From: Geosiphon pyriformis
Taxonomy: Eukaryota; Glomeromycota; Glomeromycetes; Archaeosporales; Geosiphonaceae
DNA length: 37,650 bases
Direction: 5' to 3'
Assembly: GCA_016748015.1 (NCBI GenBank)
Contig: JAAOMT010000187.1
Location: forward strand, 1 to 37,650
Part shown: piece after piece, positions 1 through 10,744 of the stretch
Numbering within the stretch: position 1 is the stretch's first letter
Layout: each line of letters begins with the position of its first letter
The notes under the pieces: generated by a model
The model's database searches: none
Seen by the model: the letters and a program-made list of their open reading frames with translations, nothing else
Told to the model about the DNA's origin: nothing
Translations under genes and position numbers: made by a program

Positions 1-1311
1 AGAACTGATTTGGTTCAACACCAAATCTATACAGGAGATGCCAAACCCAGGCGACAACAAGCCTACCGAGTTGCTCCAGAAAGTCACCAATTTATCTGAG
101 AAGAAGTACAACAGATGCTTAACAATGGGCTTATTCAACCATCAATGAGCCCATGGGCCTCACCTGTGGTTCTAGTTAAAAAGAAAAATGGAAAGATACA
201 ATTTTGTGTTGATTACCGACAACTCAACAGTGTCACCATTGGGGATGCCTATCCTCTTCCCCAAATTGATGACATGTTGGATGCCCTTGGAAAGTCCAAA
301 TACTTTTTAACATTAGATTTAGAGAGTGAATACTGGCAAGTTGCTATGGATCCCAAAGACTGCCCCAAAACAGCATTCACCACTCAAGGAGGAAATTACG
401 AGTTCAATATAATGTCTTTTGGATTATGCAATGTACCAGCAACATTCCAAAGACTCATGGATGTTGTTTACAAAGACCTCCTTTGGAAATCAATAGTAGT
501 TTATCTTGATGACACTGATGTTTATTCACCATCTTTCAAGCTACATTTAATTCACCTGCGAGAAGTTTTTCAATGATTACGGAAAGCAGAATTGAAACTG
601 AACATTGAAAAATGCTATTTCGGAAAGACAAGTTTAGCTTTTCTTGGTCACATTGTTAGCAAAGATGGAATTAAACCAGACCCCAGAAAAATCAGTACTG
701 TCAAAAACTTCAAGACTCCACGAAATACCACAGAATTAAGAGGATTTATTAGATTAGCATCCTATTACCGAAAATTCATCAAAGAATTCTCAGAAATTGC
801 AAAACCCCTCAACCAGCTCACTACAAAAAATGTTGAATACAAATGGACAAAAGAACACCAAAATGCCTTCGAGATACTCAAGGAAAAACTCACAACAGCC
901 CCAATCCTCACCTACCCAGACTTCAGTAACCGATTCCAGTTAGCAACTGATGCTTCTTATACTGCCTTTGGTGCTATCCTATCACAGTTAGATGACAATG
1001 GAAATGAGTGAGTAATTGCTTATACTAGTAGAACATTAAAGCCAGCCGAAAAGAACTATTTTGCAACAGAATTAGAAACTGCAGCAGTAATCTGGGTCCT
1101 ACATCACTTCAACCTTTATCTCAGACCCAAAGAATTTGATATTATCACTGATAATATTAGACTTAAATGGCTTCAAAACAAAAACACCCAGCTGAATGCA
1201 AAACAAACCTGATGGACAGAATTTTTAGCTAATTACCGATACATCATACATCACAAACCAGGAAAACTCCACACCAATGTTGATTGTCTTTCAAGAATGA
1301 GGCAAGATTAG
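1..1311 (+). pseudogene. Ty3-type reverse transcriptase and RNase H, decayed, 5' end outside window
   Basis: This is the pol segment that copies element RNA into DNA. The frame enters at base 1 within the linker before RT. RT motifs follow, including an intact YLDD at 502-513, then the connection and RNase H region with an ATDAS catalytic start near 949-963. The frame is broken by TGA at 97-99 (Gln in the sister copy at 15.1 kb), 574-576, 1009-1011 (expected Trp before VIAY) and 1210-1212, and ends at TAG 1309-1311. The last three TGA sites recur at the same places in the copy at 15.8-16.8 kb, so they are probably ancestral. The sister copy also aligns base by base with few gaps. Not functional as it stands unless stops are read through. 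Assignment to Ty3 is firm from the order RT, RNase H, integrase. Confidence 0.93.
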
Positions 1312-2746
1312 AAAACAAAACCAACACCCATTTGAATTAACAGCATCAAAACAACAAACAATGAACCCCAAAAACTACAACAATCTCAAACAATATTTGG
1401 AGACATTAACAATCCCAACAGATTGGTCCTCAGACAAAAAACATCGGTTACAACAACAAGCCAAACAATATTTTCTACACAACAACATTATCTATCATCG
1501 AAATTTCAAAAACCCAACCAAACCACTCAAATTAATACAAGAACAGGAAAAAAAAACCATTTTATACAACATGTACTCAGATCCTTCATCAGCACACTTT
1601 GGAAAAGATAGCACCATCCAAAGAACACTAGAATACTACTTTTGGCCTCGAATGAGAAAAAACATTTACGAATATATCGAATCTTGTGATAGTTGTCAAA
1701 GAAAAGGAGGAACTCGCCCTACAGAATCTTTAAATCCAATCAAAGTTGGACAGCCTTTTGACAGAGTTGGTATTGATTTAGTCGGACCACTATCTATTAC
1801 CACTCAAGGAAACCGTTATATTGCAGTAGCTGTAGACTATCTTACTAAATGGCCTGAAGCCAGAGCCATTCAATGAGCAGATGCAAAATCAGTAGCAAAT
1901 TTCATCTACGAAAACATCATTTGTAGACATGGATGTCCAATTGAACTTTTATCTGATCAGAGAACACACTTTGTGAACAACCTGATACAAGAAATTTGTG
2001 AACGATTCAATGTCAAAAGACCTCTGTCTTCGTCCTACCATTCACAAACAAATGGACTTGTGGAACAGTTTAACAGAACATTGTGTGAGTCATTAGCCAA
2101 AGTCTCAACCGATTTTGAGCAAGAATGGGATCTCTTTATTCCATCAGTGTTACTAGCATATAGGACATTAAAACAAGATACCACGAAACACACACCATTT
2201 GATTTAACTTATGGAAGGACGGCAACATTACCAATTAGTTTCACAGTGGAAACATACCCAGCACAACTGATCGATGAAAACAATTTCCAAGAAATGCTTC
2301 AGCGAAGAGCCTACACTCTGCTTAGTACATTGGAAGGAAAATGACAAATAGCAGCCACCCATATTGAATACTTCCAAGCTCAACAAAAAGAATGGCATGA
2401 TGACAAATTGCCTTCAGTCATCAATAAATTCAAAATTGGAAACAAAGTTCTCTTACACAGAACTAAAGCTGAAAAACAATGGAGTGGAAAATTTGAAAAT
2501 AAATGGGATGGACCATTCTTTATCCATGAAGTCCTAGGCAATGAATCATACAAGCTAAGACTTGATGACAAAATTCTAGCAAAAGTTGCACATGGAGATC
2601 GTTTGAAACACTATCATTCCAGAAGCAATCCTGAACCATTAATTCCACAAATTAGTACACATTCTCCTTTGGTCAGTCCCGAAGATATTCCCTAAAACTT
2701 AGAACCAATAGTTGTCATTGAACAACCTTCCAACCTGAACACTTAA
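1301..2746 (+). pseudogene. Ty3-type integrase, decayed
   Basis: Integrase inserts the cDNA into the host genome. It is read in the +1 frame relative to RT/RNase H; that frame opens just after a TGA at 1298-1300, and the first ATG is at 1361. An N-terminal zinc region ends in CDSCQRKGG near 1687-1713. Its first His is replaced by Tyr (YSDPSSAHF), whereas the copy at 17.1 kb keeps His. The DDE core is visible: GIDLVGPL near 1771, SDQRTHF near 1951, and NGLVEQFNRTL near 2050. A C-terminal GPY/F-type segment (WDGPFFIHEV) lies near 2506. TGA stops at 1874-1876 and 2342-2344 replace Trp (TGG) and Arg (CGA) of the other copy. TAA at 2693-2695 also replaces CGA there. The family's natural end is TAA 2744-2746. 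No chromodomain was recognised. Confidence 0.92.
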
Positions 2747-2859
2747 TTTAATTTTACTAGTCATTCTCTTATAATTTAGAAACAATCTCACAAAAACAAA
2801 AACAAAAATAACATAAAAACCCATATACCAAAAATAATTTTTATTTTTTTTTTCAATTT

Positions 2860-3178
2860 CTATTATAAACATTAGGGTAGCCTACAGATGAGATTCCTTT
2901 AGAAGAGTTGACTTTCACAGCAAAGTAACTACACAATTTTAGTGAGCTTCCAGATAAGCAATTCCTGAGAAAGAGTTGACATTTACTACAACATAACTAT
3001 ACCAAATAACTGGCATGGAATTGGTCATTCTACTGATAAGTCCAGCAATTCAAATTATAGAAGATAATTTGAAGATAAATTCAGTTACTGGAGGTTCAAC
3101 CACATCCAGAAAACGTGAATTCACAGCAAATAAGTATCAACAACATTACAGAAAAGAGACCAAAAACCTCCAGTAACA
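2860..3178 (+). repeat. Truncated 3' LTR (R-U5 part) of the first Ty3 element
   Basis: From about 2869 the sequence (GGTAGCCTACAGA onward) matches the R-U5 part of the complete element's LTRs at 10396-10699 and 19751-20050. It ends in CCAGTAACA at 3178, equivalent to CCGGTAACA there. The third ORF, polypurine tract and U3 present in the complete element are missing. The join lies in a T-rich stretch at about 2838-2855, so roughly 1.3 kb has been deleted relative to the other copy. Confidence 0.85.
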
Positions 3179-3354
3179 ACATTATCTAATGTTATTACAT
3201 ATTATTCTGTGTTATTCTGTATTATAACACATTATCCTATGATATAATGCATTATTCTGTATTATCCTGTGTTATAACACATTATTCTATATTATACTAT
3301 GTTATTTAATATTATTGTACATTATTCTGTGTCTTTTCATATTTTGTTACATTT
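3179..3354. repeat. Degenerate AT-rich tandem repeat
   Basis: The stretch is made of imperfect repeats of units such as ATTATTCTGTGTTATAACAC, running from the LTR end to the T-rich end of the minus-strand gag remnant. No coding potential is seen. Confidence 0.7.
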
Positions 3355-5589
3355 TTTTTCTTTCTTTAATAGGCTTTCTTTCTTCAAGTAATAGTGGTAT
3401 CTGGTTTCTGAACTCCACTAGCATAATCCTGATGGTTGGTTTAATGAACTGGGAATTAGTTAGTAAACAACCATCACCAATCTCCAGTTTTAAGTAACCC
3501 TTGATCTGAAATTTTTTGATGTCATCTAAGCTGAGTTTGGTGGTAGTGTTGAAATTTGTTGAGGTTGATATATTACTTGTGGCTGTGGTAATTAATATAT
3601 TATGAGCATTGTCAGTTGATATATTGAAGGTAAGTATAATTGCTGCATCATTGATGCTTAATACATTGGCTGAGTCACTTGAGCATAATGTGGTTAATGT
3701 TGATAATGTTCTTGTAATTGATTACTGACATAATTCTGAGTTTGGAGTTGGTGATCAGAGTTTTGATACTGATTACCTAATCATTGATTACTTAACCATT
3801 TACAACATTCAAATTGCAGATGTCTTTGTTTACCACAATAATGGCACACACGCGTTTTTTACTGCCACTGTTGATTAGTTGAAAATAATAGATGCAATTG
3901 GTTTTAGAAACAATTTACATTTCTCTGATTATTTTATCATTGTAGAGGTTGATAAATGGCTTGATTGTTAGCTAAATATCTCTCTAATTTCTGATTGATT
4001 AATTTGCTGAATTGTTTTAGTTTAGAATCCAAGTCAGATGATCTATTTATTACTAGATTTACAGTTTGGGCATGGTTAGCTTTAAGTTCAGCTGTTTCAA
4101 AATCTTTGGCATTTATGATTGTGGCTTGAAAGTCTGCTGAATGTAATAGATATATGCATTAAAGAATGCTACTGCACAGACCTCTAATAAATTGATTTAG
4201 AATTTGTGGTGCTGTAAAATAATCAGCTTGTATTGCCTAAATTTGGTGCAAATTTCTGTAGAAGCATCTAAGGTAGGTAGTAACTGCCTTATTTTCTCCT
4301 TGCTTAATAGTGGTAAAAGTATTGGCTAGATAATTAATACTATTATTGTTGCTAAAATATTGTAGGAATGTAAGCTTGAATGTATTGAAATCTTGAGATT
4401 TGTTGGCCAAGCTTTGATATTATAAGTTGGCAGTATTCTGAAGAAAGTATGGAATGGCTTGCATGGCTTTGGTGTCATTCTATTCATTGGCTGTGATGGC
4501 TTTTTTGACATTGTTTAGCCACACCTGAGCATCATCCTCTTTGCTGGTGAATTTTTTGATCTTGGTGATTGGTGCATATGCTATTTGTTGTTGTTATTAT
4601 GGTGGTTGTTGGAATGGTTGCTGCAATTGTTGTTGATGTGATACTTACAACTGTTAAATCAGTTCAATTGATGGCTAATTGATCACATTTATCAGAGATA
4701 AGTTTTGTGGATTAATTATGTTGGGTTTGAATTGTTCTGATTTTGGGGAGTTTGAAGATTCGGAGTTTCTATTTCTGGATTTTCTAAAATCAGGTTTTGC
4801 TGAGTTTAAACATTTGGGGTTTCAATTTCCAGGTTTTTAACAATCGAGTTTTGGTAATTGAATTCCTGATTGTTATCTTTTTTTTTTTTGATTCCATTAC
4901 TTTGCAAAAACTCATGATTCCAAAATCTGGTGAAGGTAGCAGTAATCAAAATCTTAATGGTATCAGTAATCACAATTTAAATCCCTTAAAATATTCACTG
5001 TAAGTTCTTAATAAATCAGTTTTTGATTGTTTACTTTGAAATAGTATTTATGCCAATGGGATTTTCACATTTAATGTGGATATACCTGTTAATAAAATGT
5101 TGATGGTGCTTTTGGATGTATAGTAGTATAATAAATTGATTGGTGATTCAAGTTTTGTTTTCTTTCAAGTAAGTGGTTGTATTTTTTGAGGTGTTATTGT
5201 TGGTGTTTGTAGTTTTTTTTTGCCTTTGTTTGCATAGGTGATTGGATATCTTTGTTGAGTATGAATTTCAATTTCTCTATTGATTTCAGTAAGAATTGCT
5301 GTAAAATTATAATTTGCTGATAGGCTGGTATTTTGGATTAATTTGTTGTAGAAATTTCTTCTAGCTGAGTTGGTTTCTATTGGTACTTCTAGAAAATATG
5401 AGATTTTCTCATTGATGTAGAAATTGAAGACTGATTCTGCTGATAAGTGATTGTTGGTTAATCTTAAGTATTGACAGTAATATTAAAACAAGAATTTGGC
5501 AAATTTTAGATGGTTTGTTTCTATTCTTTTTAGTTCTGCTACTTTTGGATAGTTGTTTGTTGGTGCTGCTTTTTTGTAAGATTATATTT
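3355..5589 (-). pseudogene. Ty3-family gag remnant (second family), heavily decayed
   Basis: Reading leftward from the primer site at 5590-5605, the minus strand encodes a decayed Gag-like polyprotein. It starts with an N-terminal region of unknown function (about 5570-5200), followed by a Gln/Pro-rich linker near 4600-4640. The Retrotrans_gag-type core is at about 4540-3940, with segments such as VWLNNVKKAITANE and FNTFKLTFLQYFSNN. A CCHC-type knuckle start, CHYCGKQRH, is near 3851-3825. Many in-frame TGA and TAG codons and some frameshifts break it. An open stretch of about 60 codons follows at about 3545-3360 (contains LEIGDGCLLTNSQFIKPTIR). No protease or RT was found further left, so the element is cut off at about 3355. 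It is clearly related in layout to the gag at 10.7-12.5 kb but is a different family. Confidence 0.8.
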
Positions 5590-5605
5590 CACAGAAAGCA
5601 CCAAA
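5590..5605 (-). other. Primer binding site of the minus-strand Ty3 element
   Basis: On the minus strand the sequence next to the LTR reads TTTGGTGCTTTCTGTG. It starts with the same TTTGGTGCT as the site at 10700 in the other family and contains the TGG expected to pair with a tRNA CCA end. The priming tRNA is not identified. Confidence 0.7.
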
Positions 5606-6448
5606 TATTACAAGTAATTATTTGGAGTCTCAAATCAAATAACAAACTCATAACTTGGTACTCAATTGTTATTATGGTTGATAATATCTGAAGGTTTTGG
5701 TTGAGTTTTTTGTATAATAAACAGAGATTTAATAGTGTTTTAGTAGCCTCCTAGAATCACAATTTCATTAAATTTCTTTTTTAGCATAATGGCCAGTAAT
5801 CTGACAAAAATGCCCTTCTAATAAGCTATCTTTAAATTATCAAACTTTATACTCTTTCTTTGGAATCTTTTACCAGGCTATCCTTGATGTTAATAACTCA
5901 GCACTTTACTTTTTATCAATTAGTTAACAACAAGAAATAACAAAATAACAGAGAAAAAAATAAAAAAAATAAGCCAAGACAATAAATGTCAGTATTCTAT
6001 TAATAGTCATAATCAAGAGCTATTGTTTCAGTATAATTAAGTATGAATTACTATTAATATAAAGAGTTGATAGTAGAGAGTGGTTTTGAGATAGTGAATA
6101 ATTATTTATTGATATTTGTGATATGAAAAGTTGTTTAGATTAAATCTAAATTAAAAGGTCTGTTTTTTTTATTTCTAATACTACCACTATATATACATAA
6201 TTAAGATTCCTCAATTTTTCAATTTTTCACACCAGGAATCCTGGAATTTCTGGAATTCCTGGAATTCTGTAATTCCTTTGAAAAGAATCCTGGAATTCTG
6301 GAATCCTGTAATTTCTTGTATAAAAATTCTGAAAATTCTGGAATTTTGCAATTTCTCTAAAAGAAATTCTGGAATTCCATATTTACTATGGTTACCTTTG
6401 ATTGGCTAATCTATATGCTAATATACTCCTTATATTCTAAAAGTAACA
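5606..6448 (-). repeat. 5' LTR of the minus-strand Ty3 element (family B)
   Basis: On the minus strand it begins TGTTACTTTTAG (at 6448) and ends in CTTGTAATA (at 5606), directly before the primer site. Its two ends match the solo LTR at 8559-9512: the R/U5 side (5618-5730) and the U3 end with GGAATTC-rich short repeats (6230-6380). The middle of U3 (about 6000-6165) does not match. A TATATA stretch lies at about 6190-6200. Length is 843 bp. Confidence 0.82.
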
Positions 6449-8558
6449 GTATTAAATATGTATTATAGTAAGATAGAGTTTTTAGATTATAATTTTACTT
6501 ACAGTTTAGATTTTTTTATTTGTTAAGATTTATTAAATAAATACTGTTCTTTGTAAAAGTTTTTAACTGACACAAATTTAATTTTGTAGTTTTTTAGTTA
6601 TTGGCTAAGTACACTTTAAATATTGGCAAGTATACAGTTTTATATAAGAGATTCATTTTAAAAAATTAGTAATTAGAGACTAAAATCTGTTTTAAAGATG
6701 CTAAACTTGCTGTATTTAGTTTGATTAAATTTGTTTAGGGCTTGGTTATTGGTCATAAAAAGTGAATATAGATTTTTAACTTGAAACTTTAAATTATTAT
6801 GGAATGTAAAAAGTTGTTGATTGATAATAAATTAATGTTTAATATTGTTTATGGTCTTTCTGTTAAGATATTAAATAGTATTATTCATTTATTAGAAATT
6901 GAAAAAAGTATTGTAATTAGTTTTGGCTTAAAAATTAGTTATTTGTTTTTTGCTAATATAATAAAAAAAGTTTCTGTTAACATAGTTATATAGTAGTGTT
7001 TTGATTGGCTGAATGGTTGATCATATCTAGTAAGCATATAAATTATATTTAATTTAGAATTCTAGATAGCTGTATTGTATTAAATAATAATTGGACCTTA
7101 CTTATAATTAAATATAAAAAAAAATATTAACAAATATTAAGGTTTTAATTATAAATTAATAATTAAATATATTTTTTATTATTTTGTTTTATTTATTAAT
7201 ATTAATAAATACAATTTAATTATTAATTATTAATTATTATATATAAACAAATTATGTATTTATAATTAAATATAATTTATATAATTACTATATATAATTA
7301 GTCATTTAAATTAATTAAGATACTAATATTACTATTAAGACCAAAAAAAACAAATTCTTATTATGTAAACCAAAACTAATTATAAAAGCTTTAGTAATAT
7401 TAAGTATGTAAATTATTTTATTACTATTAAACAAATTATGTAATTTATAAAAAATAGATAACTTATTATTAATTAAATTATTTTTTTTATTATAGTCTTG
7501 TACTTAAACTTATATAATTATATATTTTTTTATAATTTTTTATTAAATAATATATTAAAGATATTAAATACAAACAAATTATTTTGATATTTTTAAATAT
7601 TGATAATATTTTAAAAAATCAAATATTTTTTACTATTTAAATAATTAAAAATTTAAAACAATTAAAAAAAATTTTTTTAATGTTTTTAAATCATTTTTTT
7701 TAAATTTAAAGCTTATTTTTTTTATAACAAATAAAATATTAACTTTTTTTAATTTTTTTTAAAATTTATACTAATTTTGTTATAATTATATTAACAATAA
7801 TACTTGATTATAAACAATAATAATAATATATTTATTAAATTAAATTTGATTAATATATAATTATATTGTTTAATTTTAAAAACAAAACAAATTATGCTTT
7901 TATGTATAATTTTAATTAATTAATTAATTAATTATAAAGTAATATTAATTTTGTTAATATTTAAAAACTATTATTAATTATTAAAATTTTTTAAATTTTA
8001 AATTTATTTTTTAAATATTATTATTATTATTTATTTTAACAAGTGTAATCCAATTGTTATTTAGAAACATATAACATATACTTATCATAAACTAAATGCA
8101 ATTTATGTATTTGCTATATGTAATTAACCACTCAAACCAATTAAAACTATACTACAAATTAACTACCACTATTATATTATTTCTTATATCCAAAAAAAAT
8201 AAGCATTTAAAATCTATATTAGAGTATACTCTTTTATTTTTTTCATATTAAGCAATACAACTAATCTGTTATTTAATTTGTTTATATTACAAATATTATA
8301 AAAAACTATACTATTATTAGCAATAATTATACTTTTTTTTTTCATATTGGCTTTGTGTTTAGATTTACAATGCCATATTTCGGATTTGTAAGCCAATATT
8401 AAGTTCTTTACAAATATTATTATTTGTAAATCCACCAGTTCAAAATTACCAAACACAGTCAAAGCTTTATTATATTAACTTTTTGGCATGAAACTCTTTA
8501 CCAAAGCAGAATATAAATTAATATTATATATACAAAAAAACAGATCCTTAAAAACCAC
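6449..8558. other. AT-rich spacer without recognisable genes
   Basis: Mostly A and T runs, with ATTA/TTAAT simple repeats (for example 7915-7935). Short open frames such as 6799-6993 and 8214-8462 have no recognisable domains and extreme AT bias. I see no gene here. Confidence 0.7.
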
Positions 8559-9512
8559 TATTATAGATGATTATTTGAAATCTCAAAGCAAATAACAAAC
8601 TCATAACTTGGTGCTCAATTGATAATAATGTTGTTGGTAATTTCTAAAAGTGTGTTTGTCTGAAAATTTTGGTTGAGTTCTTTGTATAATGGACAGAAAT
8701 TCAATAGTTGTTTTCAGTAGCCTCCCGGAATTGCAATTCTGTCCAATTTTTTTCTCAGCATAGTGGCTGGTAATTTGGCAGAGATGCTCTTCTGGTAAGC
8801 TATTCATTAATATATATAATTTTTATACCCTTTTTTTGGGGTCTTTTACCAAGCTATTCTTGACATCAATAATTTAGCACTTTAATCCTTAATCAATTTA
8901 GTAAACAACAAAAGAAAATAAAATAAAATAAAAAATAAGTGTTCTGTTAATAGCTGTGATCAAAAGCTATTGTGCCAGCAGATTAAGTAGTGGATAATAA
9001 GAATTAAAGAGATATTTTATTTATATAATTCCATTTTGGTTGATAGCAACTATCCTTGAAATGAAGATTAATAAATAAAGAAGAAAGGGAATTGTTTTAA
9101 ATTAATAAAACTCTATTGAATTCTCCAAGAATTTTAATAATTATAACTTGTGAGTCTAATTGATTCTGAGAGTCCTACTGATTCTCAGTCTTCTTAACTT
9201 TGAGTCTAATTGACTTTGGAAGTCCACTTGATTAATTTTCTAGTTTCTAATACTACTACTATATATACATAATTAAGATTCTTCAATTCCTCAATTCTTT
9301 ACACCAGGAATCCTGGAATTTCTGAAATTCTGCAATTCCTTTGAGAGGAATTCTGGAATTTTATAATCCTGCAATTTCTTATATGAGAATCCTGAAATTC
9401 TTGGAATTCTGCAATTCCTCTGAGAGAAATCCTAGAATTCCACATTTACTATGTTTATTCTGATTGGCTAATTTATGTACTAATATTTAATTCCTATATT
9501 CTATGAGTAACA
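8559..9512 (-). repeat. Solo LTR (family B) with 4-bp target duplication CCAC
   Basis: The minus strand begins TGTTACTCATAG at 9512 and ends CTATAATA at 8559. It matches the LTR at 5606-6448 at both ends, but no primer site or internal sequence adjoins it. CCAC occurs immediately outside both ends (8555-8558 and 9513-9516), the expected direct repeat of the target. A solo LTR forms by recombination between the two LTRs of a former full element. It contains GGAATTC-type repeats at about 9308-9440, and two copies of a GAGTCTAATTGA motif near 9152 and 9201. Confidence 0.88.
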
Positions 9513-9932
9513 CCACAAAAAAACAACAACTATATTTAGTAATAATACTTAATATATTTCAAACTTATATAAAATTTTATTGTAAACATCATTGTTCTAA
9601 AAACACCTAAACATATAATTAAAAGTCTTAATTTTGTTATAAAACAAGTATTTTATACTTGAATATAACACACTGTATAAATATTTTTTAATAGTCATTA
9701 ATAGATATTTATGTTGTTACCAGACAAAATTAGAGATATTATTTAGCATAAAATTATCTTATAATTCCTATTATTAATTAGCATATATTATCGTTTCAAA
9801 TTATCACTTATTACATTAGCAAAAATGTCTGAAATTATCATTTAATTAATAACCCAAATTGTACACAACACAAATGTAACTTAATTGCGATGATCAATCA
9901 TGCAATACCCCGAACTATGTAACATTCAAAAG

Positions 9933-10050
9933 TTCGTTGAAATTTATAGAAATTCGCCGAAATAATTGATAGTTCACCAAAATATCTAATAGTTCGCAGA
10001 AATAACTTGTAGTTTGCCGAAATATATCTTTAGTTTAGTGAAATTGTAGA
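9933..10050 (+). repeat. U3 array of six TTCGCCGAAA-type units at 20-bp spacing
   Basis: Motifs of the form TTCGCCGAAATA begin at 9933, 9953, 9973, 9993, 10013 and 10034. The 3' LTR repeats this at 19289, 19309, 19329, 19349, 19369 and 19390. The array ends about 60 bp before the TATA box. The core TTCG-N-CGAA is a near palindrome, so each unit could bind a dimer. Variation among units is mainly CG to TG or CA. Function as an enhancer is an inference. Confidence 0.75.
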
Positions 10051-10094
10051 AAATAGCAAAGTTCAAGTTCATAGAATAGTATTACGACAAGTTG

Positions 10095-10102
10095 TATAAA
10101 AG
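10095..10102 (+). promoter_or_regulatory. TATA box in 5' LTR
   Basis: TATAAAAG follows the U3 repeat array and precedes a CT-rich stretch. The same box occurs at 19451 in the 3' LTR. Transcription of the element probably starts shortly downstream. Confidence 0.65.
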
Positions 10103-10699
10103 AAGAGCTTCTCTCTTCAAGAAAATGTATCTTACTTTAGATTTATCACTTAGAACCATTTATACACACACAAAAAGAAATAAATATCAAATAATTCAAA
10201 AAACCAAACTCTTTAAATTATTGCACTTGGAAAATCCTCAAAAACCTAACTAACGTTTTGAAATTAATTAGCTACCAATTTCAGTAAACTGTTAGTGACT
10301 CCAGGCCTGGATAGAAAACGTTTTGCTTGACAGAATTCTATTTTTTTTACATTTCTTTTATTTTTTTTTCCTTTTCTTTTCTTATTACAATCATTAAGGT
10401 AGCCTACAGACAAGATTTCTGTAGAAGAGTTAACTTTCACAGCAAAGTAACTATACATTTTAGTAAGCTTCCAGACGAGCAATTTCTGGGAAAGAGTTGA
10501 TGTTTACTACAACGTAACTACATAAAGTAACTGGCACGGAATTGGCCATTCTACTTATAAGCCCAGCAATTCAAATTATAGGAGATAATTTGAAGATAAA
10601 TTCAGTTATCGGAGGTTCAAACACTTCTTATAGTCATGAATTAACAGCATTACAACAAACATACAAGAGCTAAGAAGAGACCAAAAACCTCCGGTAACA

Positions 10700-10715
10700 T
10701 TTGGTGCTCTCCCAC
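10700..10715 (+). other. Primer binding site of the complete Ty3 element
   Basis: TTTGGTGCTCTCCCAC directly follows the 5' LTR. TGG pairs with a tRNA CCA end, and the predicted tRNA 3' end would be GGAGAGCACCA. I cannot assign the tRNA. Confidence 0.75.
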
Positions 10716-10744
10716 AGAAACAACACAGCAAAAACAACTTCAAA

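Larger units (their letters stand above)
9715..10699 (+). repeat. 5' LTR of the complete Ty3 element
   Basis: It starts TGTTACCAGA and ends CCTCCGGTAACA; the two ends form an inverted repeat (TGTTACC...GGTAACA). It matches 19071-20050 along its length. A TATA box lies at 10095-10102, so U3 is about 9715-10120 and R-U5 about 10120-10699. Confidence 0.93.

Noticed and set aside
3179-3354. CRISPR-like or satellite array
   Set aside because: Units are irregular, AT-rich and without distinct spacers; it is a simple degenerate repeat in a eukaryotic genome.
8214-8462. Minus-strand 82-codon frame in the AT-rich spacer
   Set aside because: It has no recognisable domain, strong Lys/Asn/Ile bias and no context.
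9933-10050. Heat shock elements in the LTR
   Set aside because: TTC and GAA are three bases apart, not two as in the canonical element.
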